Assembly: GCA_007751475.1 (NCBI GenBank)
Contig: CP036434.1
Span: 186,001-250,000 of the forward strand
Source: Saltatorellus ferox
Lineage (GTDB): Bacteria > Planctomycetota > UBA1135 > GCA-002686595
Direction of reading: 5' to 3'
DNA: 64,000 bases
Shown in pieces: positions 51,309 to 59,778 of the stretch. The position numbers were made by a program, and so were the translations under genes. The stretch's first letter is position 1, and every line of letters begins with the position of its first letter. Under the pieces are notes generated by a model. It was not told where the DNA came from, ran no database searches, and saw only the letters and a program-made list of their open reading frames with translations.

Positions 51309-52676
51309 CTACATGGACGCCTTGAATCCGTGTTTCGGGCGCCGTAGCGACTGCGTGAACCGCAGGGCGATCAGGATCCAGGGAATCGTCAGGGCGAGCC
51401 AGAGCCAGGTGAGCGTCAGGCCGCTCAAGGTCGCTGCACCCAGGAAGATCACGATCGAGGTGACGGCTTCCGTCCCGGGCTTGATCACGCCGTTCGTGAG
51501 CATCACCGTGTCACGGGCGTTGCGCCTGCCGAGGACGCGGTAGGTCGATGCCAGCGCCGGGTCATGGAGGCCGCGTCGCAGGACGAGCGCTCCGCGCCCC
51601 ATAGTCAGGAGCACGAGCCAGCCGAGGGGTGTGGAGGCGCCGAGGGTGGCGAGTCCGATCAGCAGCAGGACGGCGGGTAGTAGGATGAGCTGGGGCCTCA
51701 CGCCGTAACGATCGAGCAGCCGTCCGGCGAGGAAGAACTGGATCAGAACGATAAGGGCATCCGTCGCGGCGTAGAAGAGCGCGATGTACTCGGCCATCGC
51801 CACCTCGTCCGCATGGAAGTAGTTGGCGACGACCAGCTTCCACTGGTAGCCGAGCAGGGTCAGTACGAGCACCTGGCCCGCGACCAGGAGCGACATCCTG
51901 AGGCGAAACCGGCGCGCTCGATCCGGACTGAAGGTCCGCGCGGTCCGCGACGCGGCCGATGCCGCACTGGCCGTGGCCGCTGGCTGATCGGCGCCTGGGT
52001 CACGCACCGAGCCGGCGCGAAGCGTCGGCCGCATGGCCAGGAGCACGATCACGCCCACATCCAGGAGCGCGGCGATGAGGAGCCAGCTCGACAGCGGAAG
52101 TAGGTGTCCCTCGAATCCGATGGTGGCGCCGATCAGGATGCCAGCCGTCGGCGCTCCCGCGGACACGAGCGCGTACGGCCTCTTCGAGCGTCCTTCGGCG
52201 AACGCCTCGTTCATCAGCGTCACGGAGTGGATCGTGTTCAGGCAGCCGCGAATCTCGACGAGCAGGTAAAGTCCTCCGAGGACCGGCAGCGAGTGGTGGT
52301 AGCGGCCCTGAACGAGGAAGAGCAGCCCGAGCGTGAGCGCGGCCAGCATGCACCAGGACGCGATGGCCACCTTGCGGCCGGAGAGGCGCTGCGTCACGCC
52401 CCTCGAGATCCAGGCGACCACGATGACGGAGAGCGCCGCGATGGCGAGGAGAGCTGGGAGCGCGGCGGGGCCGATGCGTGAAAGGAAGAGGCTCACCGCC
52501 ACCGATCGCATGACGACGTAGGACGCGGCCGTCAGGAACGTGAAGGCGAACAGACGGCCGACTTCGGGCTGTTCCTCCGGGGGGGAGCCGGGCTCTGCCT
52601 CTCCGGCTCGCCGTTCCGTCGACACTTCCTTCACGGGTGCATTGTCGCTTGACGGCCCGGCCGAGTCGCCGGCCAA
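51309..52676 (-). CDS. MFS-type transporter resembling NTP/NDP exchangers
   Basis: A 455-residue membrane protein with about twelve membrane segments. The pattern FAFTFLTAASYVVMRSVAVS, LFLSRIGPAALPALLAIAAL and TLMNEAFAEGRSKRPYALVS recalls the ADP/ATP-translocase-like (Tlc/Npt) group of MFS proteins, but the similarity is by eye only. The N-terminal ~40 residues are disordered and acidic. Start is uncertain: TTG at 52676 or GTG at 52634. Downstream of the DUF2911 gene and separated from it by a terminator. Confidence 0.7.
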   Translation of the reverse strand: MAGDSAGPSSDNAPVKEVSTERRAGEAEPGSPPEEQPEVGRLFAFTFLTAASYVVMRSVAVSLFLSRIGPAALPALLAIAALSVIVVAWISRGVTQRLSGRKVAIASWCMLAALTLGLLFLVQGRYHHSLPVLGGLYLLVEIRGCLNTIHSVTLMNEAFAEGRSKRPYALVSAGAPTAGILIGATIGFEGHLLPLSSWLLIAALLDVGVIVLLAMRPTLRAGSVRDPGADQPAATASAASAASRTARTFSPDRARRFRLRMSLLVAGQVLVLTLLGYQWKLVVANYFHADEVAMAEYIALFYAATDALIVLIQFFLAGRLLDRYGVRPQLILLPAVLLLIGLATLGASTPLGWLVLLTMGRGALVLRRGLHDPALASTYRVLGRRNARDTVMLTNGVIKPGTEAVTSIVIFLGAATLSGLTLTWLWLALTIPWILIALRFTQSLRRPKHGFKASM

Positions 52677-52692
52677 GCCACCTAAAAGCAGG

Positions 52693-52722
52693 CCGCGGCG
52701 CCCCGCTTCCGGGGCGCCGCGG
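52693..52722 (-). terminator. terminator downstream of the DUF2911 gene
   Basis: Perfect 13-bp arms CCGCGGCGCCCCG (52693-52705) and CGGGGCGCCGCGG (52710-52722) around CTTC. On the minus strand the stem is followed by CCTGCTTTTAGG, giving a T run. It lies 52 bases past the DUF2911 stop and just before the transporter start. Confidence 0.88.
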
Positions 52723-52773
52723 TCGGCGATTCATCGGGTCACTCGTGGAGTGGTACTCCTCGGCGGTCTTCGA

Positions 52774-53652
52774 CTACTTCAGCTTGGCGAGGAACGCCTC
52801 GAGGCGCTCCGTGTAGCCGAAGTCGCCGCCCTCTGTGGCCTTCGCGGCCTTGGCCGCTTCGAGGGCCGCCATGCCGACGCGCTTGGCCTTGTCCGTGTTG
52901 CCCATGGTCAGCGCGAGGTCCGCCTGCTGGTACATCATCCAGAACGTGCCGGGCTGCATCTCGTTGGCCTTGTCCATCCACGAGGAGGCTTCCTCGAGGC
53001 CTTCTTTCTTGTCGATCATGTACATCGCCGCGTCGAAGTAGGTGCGCGCGCTGACGTCCCCGGTCGCGTTGCGGACCTTCTCGTCGATGCGCTGCATCAT
53101 CTTCGTATCGGTGTCGACCATGACGGGCACGCTCAGGTGCATGTCGGCCCAGGCGATGAAGAGCTCGGCGCCGTTCGCGTGGAAGCCCTGGAAGTCGATC
53201 GTCAGCGTCTCGTGGGTCGCGGCGAGCTTCGTCGGCTTGATCGAAAGACGCACCGCGTCCTCGGCCGGGTCGTAGCCGTCAGCGCCCCAGAGGTCCGTCT
53301 GGTTGCTGAGGATGAACGTCCAGTCGGCGTTCTCCATCGGGATCACGTAGATGGCGTATGTGCCGGCCTCGACGGATTCACCACCGAAGGTCGCGTCCTG
53401 GTCGAGGGTGATCTTGCTGGAAGCGTTGGCGCCGGCGCGCCAGACGGCGCCCCAGGGCTCGAGGCCGCCGAAGATCTCGCGGCCGCGCACGCTCGGGCGG
53501 CTGTAGTCGAGGACCACCTCGCCCAGGCCGATCTGCTGGGTGACGGTGGCGTGGGGGCTCTTGGGGGGGCCGCCGAGCTGGGCGAGGGCGGCGGGGGCGA
53601 GGACGGTGGCCGCGAGGCTGGCGAAAGTGAGGGAAAGAAGGCTGAGGCGCAT
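52774..53652 (-). CDS. DUF2911 secreted protein
   Basis: A 292-residue protein with signal SLTFASLAATVLAPAALAQ. The DUF2911 part occupies residues about 30-165: LDYSRPSVRGREIFGGLEPW, WRAGANASSKITLDQDATFG, GTYAIYVIPMENADWTFIL. This family is common in Bacteroidetes and Planctomycetota and adopts a beta-sandwich of unknown role. After it come about 120 helical residues with TPR-like spacing (SWMDKANEMQPGTFWMMYQQADL). No catalytic motif. Confidence 0.85.
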   Translation of the reverse strand: MRLSLLSLTFASLAATVLAPAALAQLGGPPKSPHATVTQQIGLGEVVLDYSRPSVRGREIFGGLEPWGAVWRAGANASSKITLDQDATFGGESVEAGTYAIYVIPMENADWTFILSNQTDLWGADGYDPAEDAVRLSIKPTKLAATHETLTIDFQGFHANGAELFIAWADMHLSVPVMVDTDTKMMQRIDEKVRNATGDVSARTYFDAAMYMIDKKEGLEEASSWMDKANEMQPGTFWMMYQQADLALTMGNTDKAKRVGMAALEAAKAAKATEGGDFGYTERLEAFLAKLK

Positions 53653-53920
53653 GTCTTGGGTCTGGAGAGGGCTGGGGCCGCCGGGGACGAATCGCCATCC
53701 CGGCCGGCGCGACGGAGTCGCGATTCGCGCGAGACCTCAACGTGTGACCTCGATTTCCGCAACCAATCTCCGGCGTGAACGCGGTTCGGCTTGATGTCGC
53801 GCTCATACCCGGGGAGTTCGGATGGATCCGCGCGGGGGAAGTAACCCCGCGCGTTGGACCTTCTAGCGAGTCCGTGCGGGCGATCCAGGCCCGCAAAAGC
53901 AACCGCTGCCTTCCACTGAC

Positions 53921-56029
53921 ATGCTCGTTACTTTCCTCTGCTTCGCCAGCCTATCGCTTCCGCGCCCCGCTCCCATCCAGGAGGTCGGCGGGGCCCACGG
54001 AAGCCTTACCGCCGCGGCGGGAGAACCGCTCGCCGGGGTCCAGCTCCAGCTGTTTCAGGCGAAGCATGATTGGATCGACGGGACGAGGTGGGATCGGGTT
54101 TCACTGGTGGGATCCGCCGCGATGACGGACGCCGAGGGCCACTTCGAACTCGAGGTGCCCATCGATCACGACGGGCGCTTCTATCTGGCGTGGCCGGACG
54201 GTCCGGCGGCAGCGCAGGTGAGCGGATGGCTGAGCGCCGAGGAGCTCCTCGACGGTATTCGACTCGAGGGCGTGGCGCGCCGTTCGGTGACGGCGCGGTT
54301 GGTGGACGGCGAAGGAAACGCCCTGGCGAGAGCGACGGTGGCGCTTCGTTCGACGGCGGCGTCGACGATGACCGATGCGGGCGGCGTATTCACGTTCGAA
54401 GGCGTCTGCGCCGAAGCGGAGATCCTGCTCGTGCGGACGGAGGATGACCGAACCACGTGGACGTTCCTCGACTCGTCGAAGCCGGACGAGCAGGGGCCCA
54501 TCGAGGTCCGCGTGACGTTCGAACTGCCGGCACGGAGTGGCGACTCGAAGCTCCACGGTGTCGATCGTGGGCGCGCGGCGGACCTTCTCGAATCAGCGTT
54601 GGATGCGGCGATCGAGGATGGAGATCCGCTGAAGCTGCGGCGGCAACTCGAAGCACTCGCTGGAGCGGACTTGCACGCCGCATTCCGTCGGCTGAACGCC
54701 GGGTTGCTGGACGGTGCGTCGCGGGAGGACTTTCCTGTCTACTTCAACTGCTCGGAGATGATCTACCACGATCCGCGCCTCAAGGAAGGGGTCTCCTTCG
54801 ACGAGTACCTGCGAGCGACCCTTCGTAAGCACTCTGCTCCAGAGGATGACGCCTTGCGGGCGGCGTGCGCGGCCCTCGAGCAGCCTCCGTCCGTCTGGAA
54901 CGTGCGCGGCCCTTTGGATCTGCGCTCGCGACCCGAGGCCGAACAGCGAAGGGAGATCCAGCATCAGGCCGAGGTGGCGCGCGAGATGTCGTCGCCTCTT
55001 GGCCGGGTGGGCCAGCTGAGCCGGGTCGCGCTGCTCGCGTACGATCTCGGGTTCGAGGAAGAAGGCCAGCAGATCTTCGCGCACGCCAGGGCGGAAATGG
55101 ACCCGACGGCCAAGATCACGAACGCCCAGGCGATCTATGCCGAGGCGCTCTGTTGCTTTGACCGAGATCGCGGCCTGGAGGCGATTCGCTCCCTGGATGA
55201 CGGAAGAAAGACGGTCGTCGCGCTCGGCGCGTTGGCGCAGCGGATCGCTCACTCGGAGCCAGCCCTTGCGGAGAGCCTGCTCGCCAAGGCGGCTCACGGG
55301 GTCGGCGGTGAGAGCTCCAGCGTCCTGGGCGGGCGCTGGGCACCAGCGATCGCCTACGCCATGGCTCCGGTCGACCCCGAGCGTGCCGAGCGAATCGCGA
55401 CCGCCCATGATCGAACCGGCCACGCGCTCGGGATGGCGGCGCTCGGGCTCGCGCGAGCCGCCGCTTCAGCAGAAACCGCGCAAGAGAAGGCCGCGCAGAA
55501 GCTGCGGGCACGAGGCATGATCGACCGCGCCTTGGACCAGATCGAACTCCGCCAGGAAGCGCGCGGCTACCTGGTCGAGCACCACCTACCGATAGGCGGC
55601 TCCCTGCTCCGTGCCGCCATGGAAGTCGATCCCGAATCGGCCCACGAGTGGACCGATCGCGTCCTGCGGTACCCGCTTCCGCTCGGTAACCAGAGGAACG
55701 AGAAGAGCAGGCGCGGCCGCATGAGCGAGGCGCTCCAGCAGGCCGAAGCCCTTCTGGGCTGGACCGTGCTCGACGTCTGTCCAGAGCTCGCCGAGGTGCT
55801 GGCCAGGTCCGCTCTGCGGACGTCCGGGTGTGAGTCGGGCCTCTCCCTCCAGAACACTCGATCTCTCTGGTCCCTGGCGGCCACGCTCGACCCCGAGCGT
55901 GCCGCCGATCTCGCCCGCCGTGACGGCGGAGAAGCGCTCACCTACGTCGGGTGGGCGCTCAGTCGGGACGTGGAAGAGCGCCGGGCACTCGCTAGACCCA
56001 TGGTCCTGTGGACGCCGCCGCTGCGGTGA
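53921..56029 (+). CDS. secreted protein: carboxypeptidase-regulatory-like domains plus helical repeats
   Basis: A 702-residue protein. A short hydrophobic start (LVTFLCFASLSLPRPA) suggests export. Residues about 25-205 hold two beta-sandwich units (GGAHGSLTAAAGEPLAGVQL and VTARLVDGEGNALARATVAL) of the carboxypeptidase-regulatory type. The remainder, about 500 residues, is helical with alpha-alpha repeats (RVGQLSRVALLAYDLGFEEE, AQAIYAEALCCFDRDRGLEA), TPR- or HEAT-like. No enzyme motif recognised. The 268 bases before its start contain no gene. Its stop is 72 bases before the gamma-glutamyltransferase start. Confidence 0.7.
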   Translation: MLVTFLCFASLSLPRPAPIQEVGGAHGSLTAAAGEPLAGVQLQLFQAKHDWIDGTRWDRVSLVGSAAMTDAEGHFELEVPIDHDGRFYLAWPDGPAAAQVSGWLSAEELLDGIRLEGVARRSVTARLVDGEGNALARATVALRSTAASTMTDAGGVFTFEGVCAEAEILLVRTEDDRTTWTFLDSSKPDEQGPIEVRVTFELPARSGDSKLHGVDRGRAADLLESALDAAIEDGDPLKLRRQLEALAGADLHAAFRRLNAGLLDGASREDFPVYFNCSEMIYHDPRLKEGVSFDEYLRATLRKHSAPEDDALRAACAALEQPPSVWNVRGPLDLRSRPEAEQRREIQHQAEVAREMSSPLGRVGQLSRVALLAYDLGFEEEGQQIFAHARAEMDPTAKITNAQAIYAEALCCFDRDRGLEAIRSLDDGRKTVVALGALAQRIAHSEPALAESLLAKAAHGVGGESSSVLGGRWAPAIAYAMAPVDPERAERIATAHDRTGHALGMAALGLARAAASAETAQEKAAQKLRARGMIDRALDQIELRQEARGYLVEHHLPIGGSLLRAAMEVDPESAHEWTDRVLRYPLPLGNQRNEKSRRGRMSEALQQAEALLGWTVLDVCPELAEVLARSALRTSGCESGLSLQNTRSLWSLAATLDPERAADLARRDGGEALTYVGWALSRDVEERRALARPMVLWTPPLR

Positions 56030-56101
56030 GTCTCTGGTAACCACGACTCCTTTCGGGGTCTGCGTTCCGTGGCCGCGGCGGGCCTGCCCTATCCTGGGCG
56101 G

Positions 56102-57784
56102 ATGCTTCACCTACGGCTACTCTGCATCCTCGGCGCGGCGGTCCTCGTCGCCGCCCCGACCTCGACCGCCCAGGGCCGGCGCGACGCCACCAGCTCGGAG
56201 GGAATGGTCGTCACGATTTCACCCGACGCTTCCGAGGTCGGTGCCGACATCCTGGCGCGCGGTGGCAACGCCGTCGACGCGACCATCGCCACGGCGTTCG
56301 CACTCGCCGTCACGCATCCGAGCGCGGGCAACGTGGGCGGCGGTGGGTTCATGCTCGTGCATCCGAGCGACGGCAGCCCGCCGGTCTTCATCGACTACCG
56401 CGAGAAGGCGCCGCTCTCTTCCACCGTGGACATGTACGTGGACGGAGGGAGCCGCAAGTCCCATCGGTTCGTCGGCGTGCCGGGCACGGTCCGCGGGCTC
56501 TCGCTGGCCCACGAGATCTACGGCACCATGGAGTGGGCGGAGCTGGTCGAGCCGGCGGTGAAGCTCGCGCGCGATGGATTCGTGATCCACGCCAACCTCG
56601 CGAGGTCGCTGAATCTCACGCTGCTGGTGTCCCACAACGACGAGTTCAAGCGGGTTTACGGTCGCGCCGACGGCGAGGCCTGGGAGGCGGGTCAGAGGCT
56701 CGTGCTCACGGACCTCGGCGAGACGCTGGCGCGGATCCGTGACGATCGAACCAACGGCTTCTACGCGGGCAAGACGGCCGAGCTTCTGAGCGCCGAGATG
56801 GAGCGCGGGGGCGGATACGTGACGCTCGAGGACCTCGCGCGCTACCGGGCCCGCGTGCGCACGCCGATTCAGTTTCGGTACCGCGGCCACGACGTCCTCA
56901 GCGCGCCGCCGCCCAGCTCCGGCGGGATCACGCTGGCCCAGGCGATGCAGATGCTGGAGCCCTTCGAGCTTCGCAAACACGGGCGCTGGTCACCCGCGGC
57001 CAACCACCTGATCATCGAGGCGATGCGGCGCGCCTACGCGGAGCGCGCGGCGCACCTCGGCGATGCCGACTTCGTGGAGATCGATCCGAAGCTTTGGAGC
57101 GCCGAGCATGCGCGCGACCTCGCGAAGTCCATCGATCCCGAGAAGGCCACGCCCAGCGCGGAGATCGGTCCGCCGCTGACGCTCGCCAAGGAGAGCAAGG
57201 AAACGACCCACCTCTCGGTGATGGACGCCAGCGGCATGGCGGTTTCGAACACCTACACGCTGGAGGCCGGCTACGGATCAGGCGTCGTCGTCACGGGCGC
57301 TGGCTTCCTCCTCAACAACGAGATGGGGGACTTCAATCCGGAGCCGGGCGTGACCAACGACAACGGCCGCATTGGTACGGCCGCGAACCTGATCGCGCCG
57401 GAGAAGCGGATGCTCAGCTCCATGACGCCGACGATCGTCACGAAGGACGGCAAGGTCGTCCTCGTGACGGGAAGCCCCGGCGGTCGCACGATCATCAACA
57501 CGGTGCTCTGCGTGACCCTGAACGTGCTGGAGTTCGAGATGGGGATTCGCGAGGCCGTCGACGCCGCCCGCATGGACCACGAGTGGTTTCCGGATCGCTT
57601 GCGATTGATGGGGGCGGACGATGAGAACGAGAAGCTCGCCGAGGCCCTTCGCGCGATGGGCCACGACGTGCGCTCGAGCCGGGGCCAGGGCGACGCGAAC
57701 TCCATCCTCGTCGACCCGGCCGGCGTCCTGCGCGGCGCAGCGGACGATGAGTACGGAGCCGCCGTGGCGCTACCCAAGAAGTAG
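56102..57784 (+). CDS. ggt: gamma-glutamyltransferase
   Basis: A 560-residue periplasmic Ntn-hydrolase that hydrolyses or transfers the gamma-glutamyl group of glutathione and similar compounds. Signal LLCILGAAVLVAAPTSTA. The large subunit shows GNAVDATIATAFALAV, GNVGGGGFMLV, DYREKAPL. The autocatalytic cleavage site is before the Thr of TTHLSVMDASG, the new N-terminal nucleophile of the small subunit, and is intact; GFLLNNEMGDF, SSMTPTIV and GSPGGRTIINTV follow as expected. Full length. ATG at 56102 precedes the signal. Confidence 0.93.
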   Translation: MLHLRLLCILGAAVLVAAPTSTAQGRRDATSSEGMVVTISPDASEVGADILARGGNAVDATIATAFALAVTHPSAGNVGGGGFMLVHPSDGSPPVFIDYREKAPLSSTVDMYVDGGSRKSHRFVGVPGTVRGLSLAHEIYGTMEWAELVEPAVKLARDGFVIHANLARSLNLTLLVSHNDEFKRVYGRADGEAWEAGQRLVLTDLGETLARIRDDRTNGFYAGKTAELLSAEMERGGGYVTLEDLARYRARVRTPIQFRYRGHDVLSAPPPSSGGITLAQAMQMLEPFELRKHGRWSPAANHLIIEAMRRAYAERAAHLGDADFVEIDPKLWSAEHARDLAKSIDPEKATPSAEIGPPLTLAKESKETTHLSVMDASGMAVSNTYTLEAGYGSGVVVTGAGFLLNNEMGDFNPEPGVTNDNGRIGTAANLIAPEKRMLSSMTPTIVTKDGKVVLVTGSPGGRTIINTVLCVTLNVLEFEMGIREAVDAARMDHEWFPDRLRLMGADDENEKLAEALRAMGHDVRSSRGQGDANSILVDPAGVLRGAADDEYGAAVALPKK

Positions 57785-57791
57785 GCCCGAT

Positions 57792-57808
57792 GATTCACGG
57801 TGTGAATC
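57792..57808. promoter_or_regulatory. short perfect inverted repeat in the ggt/rhombotarget spacer
   Basis: GATTCAC-GGT-GTGAATC, 7-bp arms with a 3-base loop, 8 bases after the ggt stop. It is too short and lacks a T run for a convincing terminator, and could be an operator for the downstream pair. Function not assignable. Confidence 0.35.
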
Positions 57809-57902
57809 GACGCGTGCAGCGGGTTTGACCTGACGTGGGGCAGGTTCTGGTCGAAGCTCAAGGGGTACGAAACACCCGTCCAGCTTCCCCTTAGAGCTTC
57901 CC

Positions 57903-58799
57903 ATGACAGTCCTTCGACTCCTTGGCGCCGTCGCGCTTCTGGCGACCACGCTCGCCTGCATTCACACGTCGCAGACCCGCCAGTCCTCCAGCGTCGTCGA
58001 CTATCTCTATCCGCCGTCGACGGCAGGCGAGTTCGTCCGACACGAGCCCGTGGCTGAGCTGACGCTCTCCTTGCCCGCGCGAGTTGGCATCGCCTTCGTG
58101 CCCATTCATGGCGAGCGCGGCGCCTTCTACAGCGAGAGCGGCGGTCTGACGGGCAGGTTCCGTCAAGACCCGCTGCAGTTCGATGAAACGCTGCGACGGA
58201 GCCTCCTCGAGCAAGTGGCCGCCGCCTTCGAAGGTCGCCCCGAGATCGCATCCATCGAGGTTCTTCCCTCGCACCAGCTTCGGGAGCAAGGCGGCTTCGA
58301 GGAAGTCGACCGGCTGGGGGCGCTCTACGGACTCGATCTCCTGGCGCTCGTCTCCTACGACCAGATCCAGTTCGGTCGTGAGAACGCGAACGCCTGGACG
58401 TACCTCACGCTGGTCGGCGCGCTCACCGTGGAGGCGGACGAGACCGAGACGCGGACGCTGCTTGACACCTCGGTGTTCGACATCCGATCGAGGACGCTGC
58501 TCGTCACGGCGACCGGCACCAGCGCAGAGACGGCGCGCTCGACGCCGTTCGAAACCCAGCGTGCCGTCCGGATCGCCGCCACTTCAGGTTTCGAAGTGGC
58601 GGCGAAGGACCTGATCACGAACCTCGACCAGGGCCTGGAGCGGATGGCGGAGAATGTCCGCGCGGGCACCGCCCGCGGTCCTGGAAGCCCGGCCGTCCAG
58701 GTGAAGGTCAGGCCCGGCAACCACGGCGTGGCCGGCCTTGGTTGGGTTCATCTCCTGCTGCTCGCGATCGTCGGTCTGGCCTGTCGCAGGGAAGCATGA
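57903..58799 (+). CDS. rhombotarget lipoprotein (GlyGly-CTERM-like substrate)
   Basis: A 298-residue lipoprotein matching the rhombotarget type. N-terminal signal LLGAVALLATTLAC with lipobox TLAC, then SSSVVDYLYPP, the family's opening motif after the cysteine, VGIAFVPIHGER, a DETLRRSLLEQVAAAF helix, and LLALVSYDQIQF. The C-terminus is GVAGLGWVHLLLLAIVG followed by RR, which is the small-residue/hydrophobic/arginine pattern of GlyGly-CTERM tails cut by rhombosortase. The next gene, overlapping by ATGA, encodes that enzyme. Likely an envelope lipoprotein processed at both ends. Confidence 0.86.
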   Translation: MTVLRLLGAVALLATTLACIHTSQTRQSSSVVDYLYPPSTAGEFVRHEPVAELTLSLPARVGIAFVPIHGERGAFYSESGGLTGRFRQDPLQFDETLRRSLLEQVAAAFEGRPEIASIEVLPSHQLREQGGFEEVDRLGALYGLDLLALVSYDQIQFGRENANAWTYLTLVGALTVEADETETRTLLDTSVFDIRSRTLLVTATGTSAETARSTPFETQRAVRIAATSGFEVAAKDLITNLDQGLERMAENVRAGTARGPGSPAVQVKVRPGNHGVAGLGWVHLLLLAIVGLACRREA

Positions 58800-59581
58800 A
58801 GCGGCCACCTCTCTGGACCATGGCCTTGGCCGTGATGATGACCGTCGCCAGCGCCGGAGATGCCCAAGGACCTCTGCATGCGGCGCTGCGCTTCGAGCGA
58901 GCGTCCATCGTTGAGGAGTTCGAGGTCTGGCGCATCGTGACGGGGCAGCTCCTTCACGGAACGCCGCGTCTCTTCGCGGTCGACGTTGCCTGCGTGACGG
59001 CGCTCGCCTGGATCGTCGAGCGGAGGTCCGGCCATGTGATGCGGCTGCTCTTCGGGAGCGCGCTGGCGGCGGGGCTCGGAACGCTGTGGCTCGCCCCCGA
59101 GATTGAGTTCCTCGAGGGAGCGTCCGGGATCGCCTCCGGACTGCTCGCGTACCTGCTGGTCGATCTCATGGTGATGGGCGGTCCACGCCAGGCTCGACTC
59201 GCTGCCATCGGGTCGGTGGTCTTCGCCGGCAAGCTTCACCTGGAGCTGGTTCTCGGCGAGCACCTGGCCTGGTGGGGGGATCCAATGGGCGAGACCCGAG
59301 TGGTGGCGGCGGCGCACCTGTGCGGCGCGCTCGCAGGGCTGATCGCCCGTCTCGTAGGAGGCCGTCAGGCGTCCCGCAGCTCGCGCTTCAGCCAGCCCCG
59401 CCATCTGCTGGTCGATCAGCCGCAGCTAGACCCCGTTGAGGAGAGCCGATGGCTGAAGCGTCAGGGCATCACGGCTCGTACCGAGCTTGCGGCGAACCAT
59501 CGCGCCCAGCGGTTCGGAAGGCACCGTGTCGACACCCCGCTTGGAAGTCCTATTCGTCGGTCGCTCCTCCTCCGTCGATGA
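58796..59581 (+). CDS. rhombosortase
   Basis: A rhomboid-type intramembrane serine protease that processes GlyGly-CTERM tails. From the ATG at 58796: W45-R46 and TGQLLHGTPR (H54) match the family's opening, GASGIASG (Ser110) is the catalytic GxSG, KLHLELVLG is a conserved-looking helix, and AAHLCGALAG (His174) is the catalytic histidine. About six membrane segments lie between residues 8 and 188. After about residue 190 there are 71 Arg/Ser/Gln-rich residues with no family counterpart, reading into the IS91-flanking repeat, so the native end was probably near 190-200 and the tail is fused from inserted DNA. Confidence 0.83.
   Translation: MKRPPLWTMALAVMMTVASAGDAQGPLHAALRFERASIVEEFEVWRIVTGQLLHGTPRLFAVDVACVTALAWIVERRSGHVMRLLFGSALAAGLGTLWLAPEIEFLEGASGIASGLLAYLLVDLMVMGGPRQARLAAIGSVVFAGKLHLELVLGEHLAWWGDPMGETRVVAAAHLCGALAGLIARLVGGRQASRSSRFSQPRHLLVDQPQLDPVEESRWLKRQGITARTELAANHRAQRFGRHRVDTPLGSPIRRSLLLRR
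59525..59556 (+). repeat. 32-bp imperfect direct repeat, left copy, flanking the IS91 transposase
   Basis: Matches 61723-61754 at 28 of 32 positions and contains the 10-bp palindrome GTGTCGACAC. The same orientation on both sides of the transposase gene suggests element ends or remnants of two nested insertions. Confidence 0.7.
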
Positions 59582-59672
59582 TCGCGCCGTTCGACCCGAA
59601 GACGCGTCGGTACGTGCCGATCTCGATGGGGAACGACTCCCCGTTCGAGCCGTCGTAGATCCCGGGTCGGAT
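59550..59672 (-). pseudogene. short coding-like fragment left of the IS91 transposase
   Basis: A 40-codon open stretch without a start, ending in a TAG at 59550-59552. It reads YDGSNGESFPIEIGTYRRVF then GSNGAIIDGGGATDE, less arginine-rich than shadow frames here. No family recognised. It stops at the 32-bp repeat exactly as the fragment at 61748-62028 does. Confidence 0.3.
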
Positions 59673-59778
59673 CTATCCGGAGCGATTCCAGCGGCTCGAG
59701 CAACGTCTCGGAGGCGTAGCGTGGCCATGGCGCCTTGCGCGCAACCCGCTTCGAGCTCGACCGGTCCGTTCCTCTGGA

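Noticed and set aside
49542..51347. A plus-strand open frame of about 600 codons
   Set aside because: Shadow of the PQQ-type propeller gene; Arg/Gly/Val-rich with no motifs.
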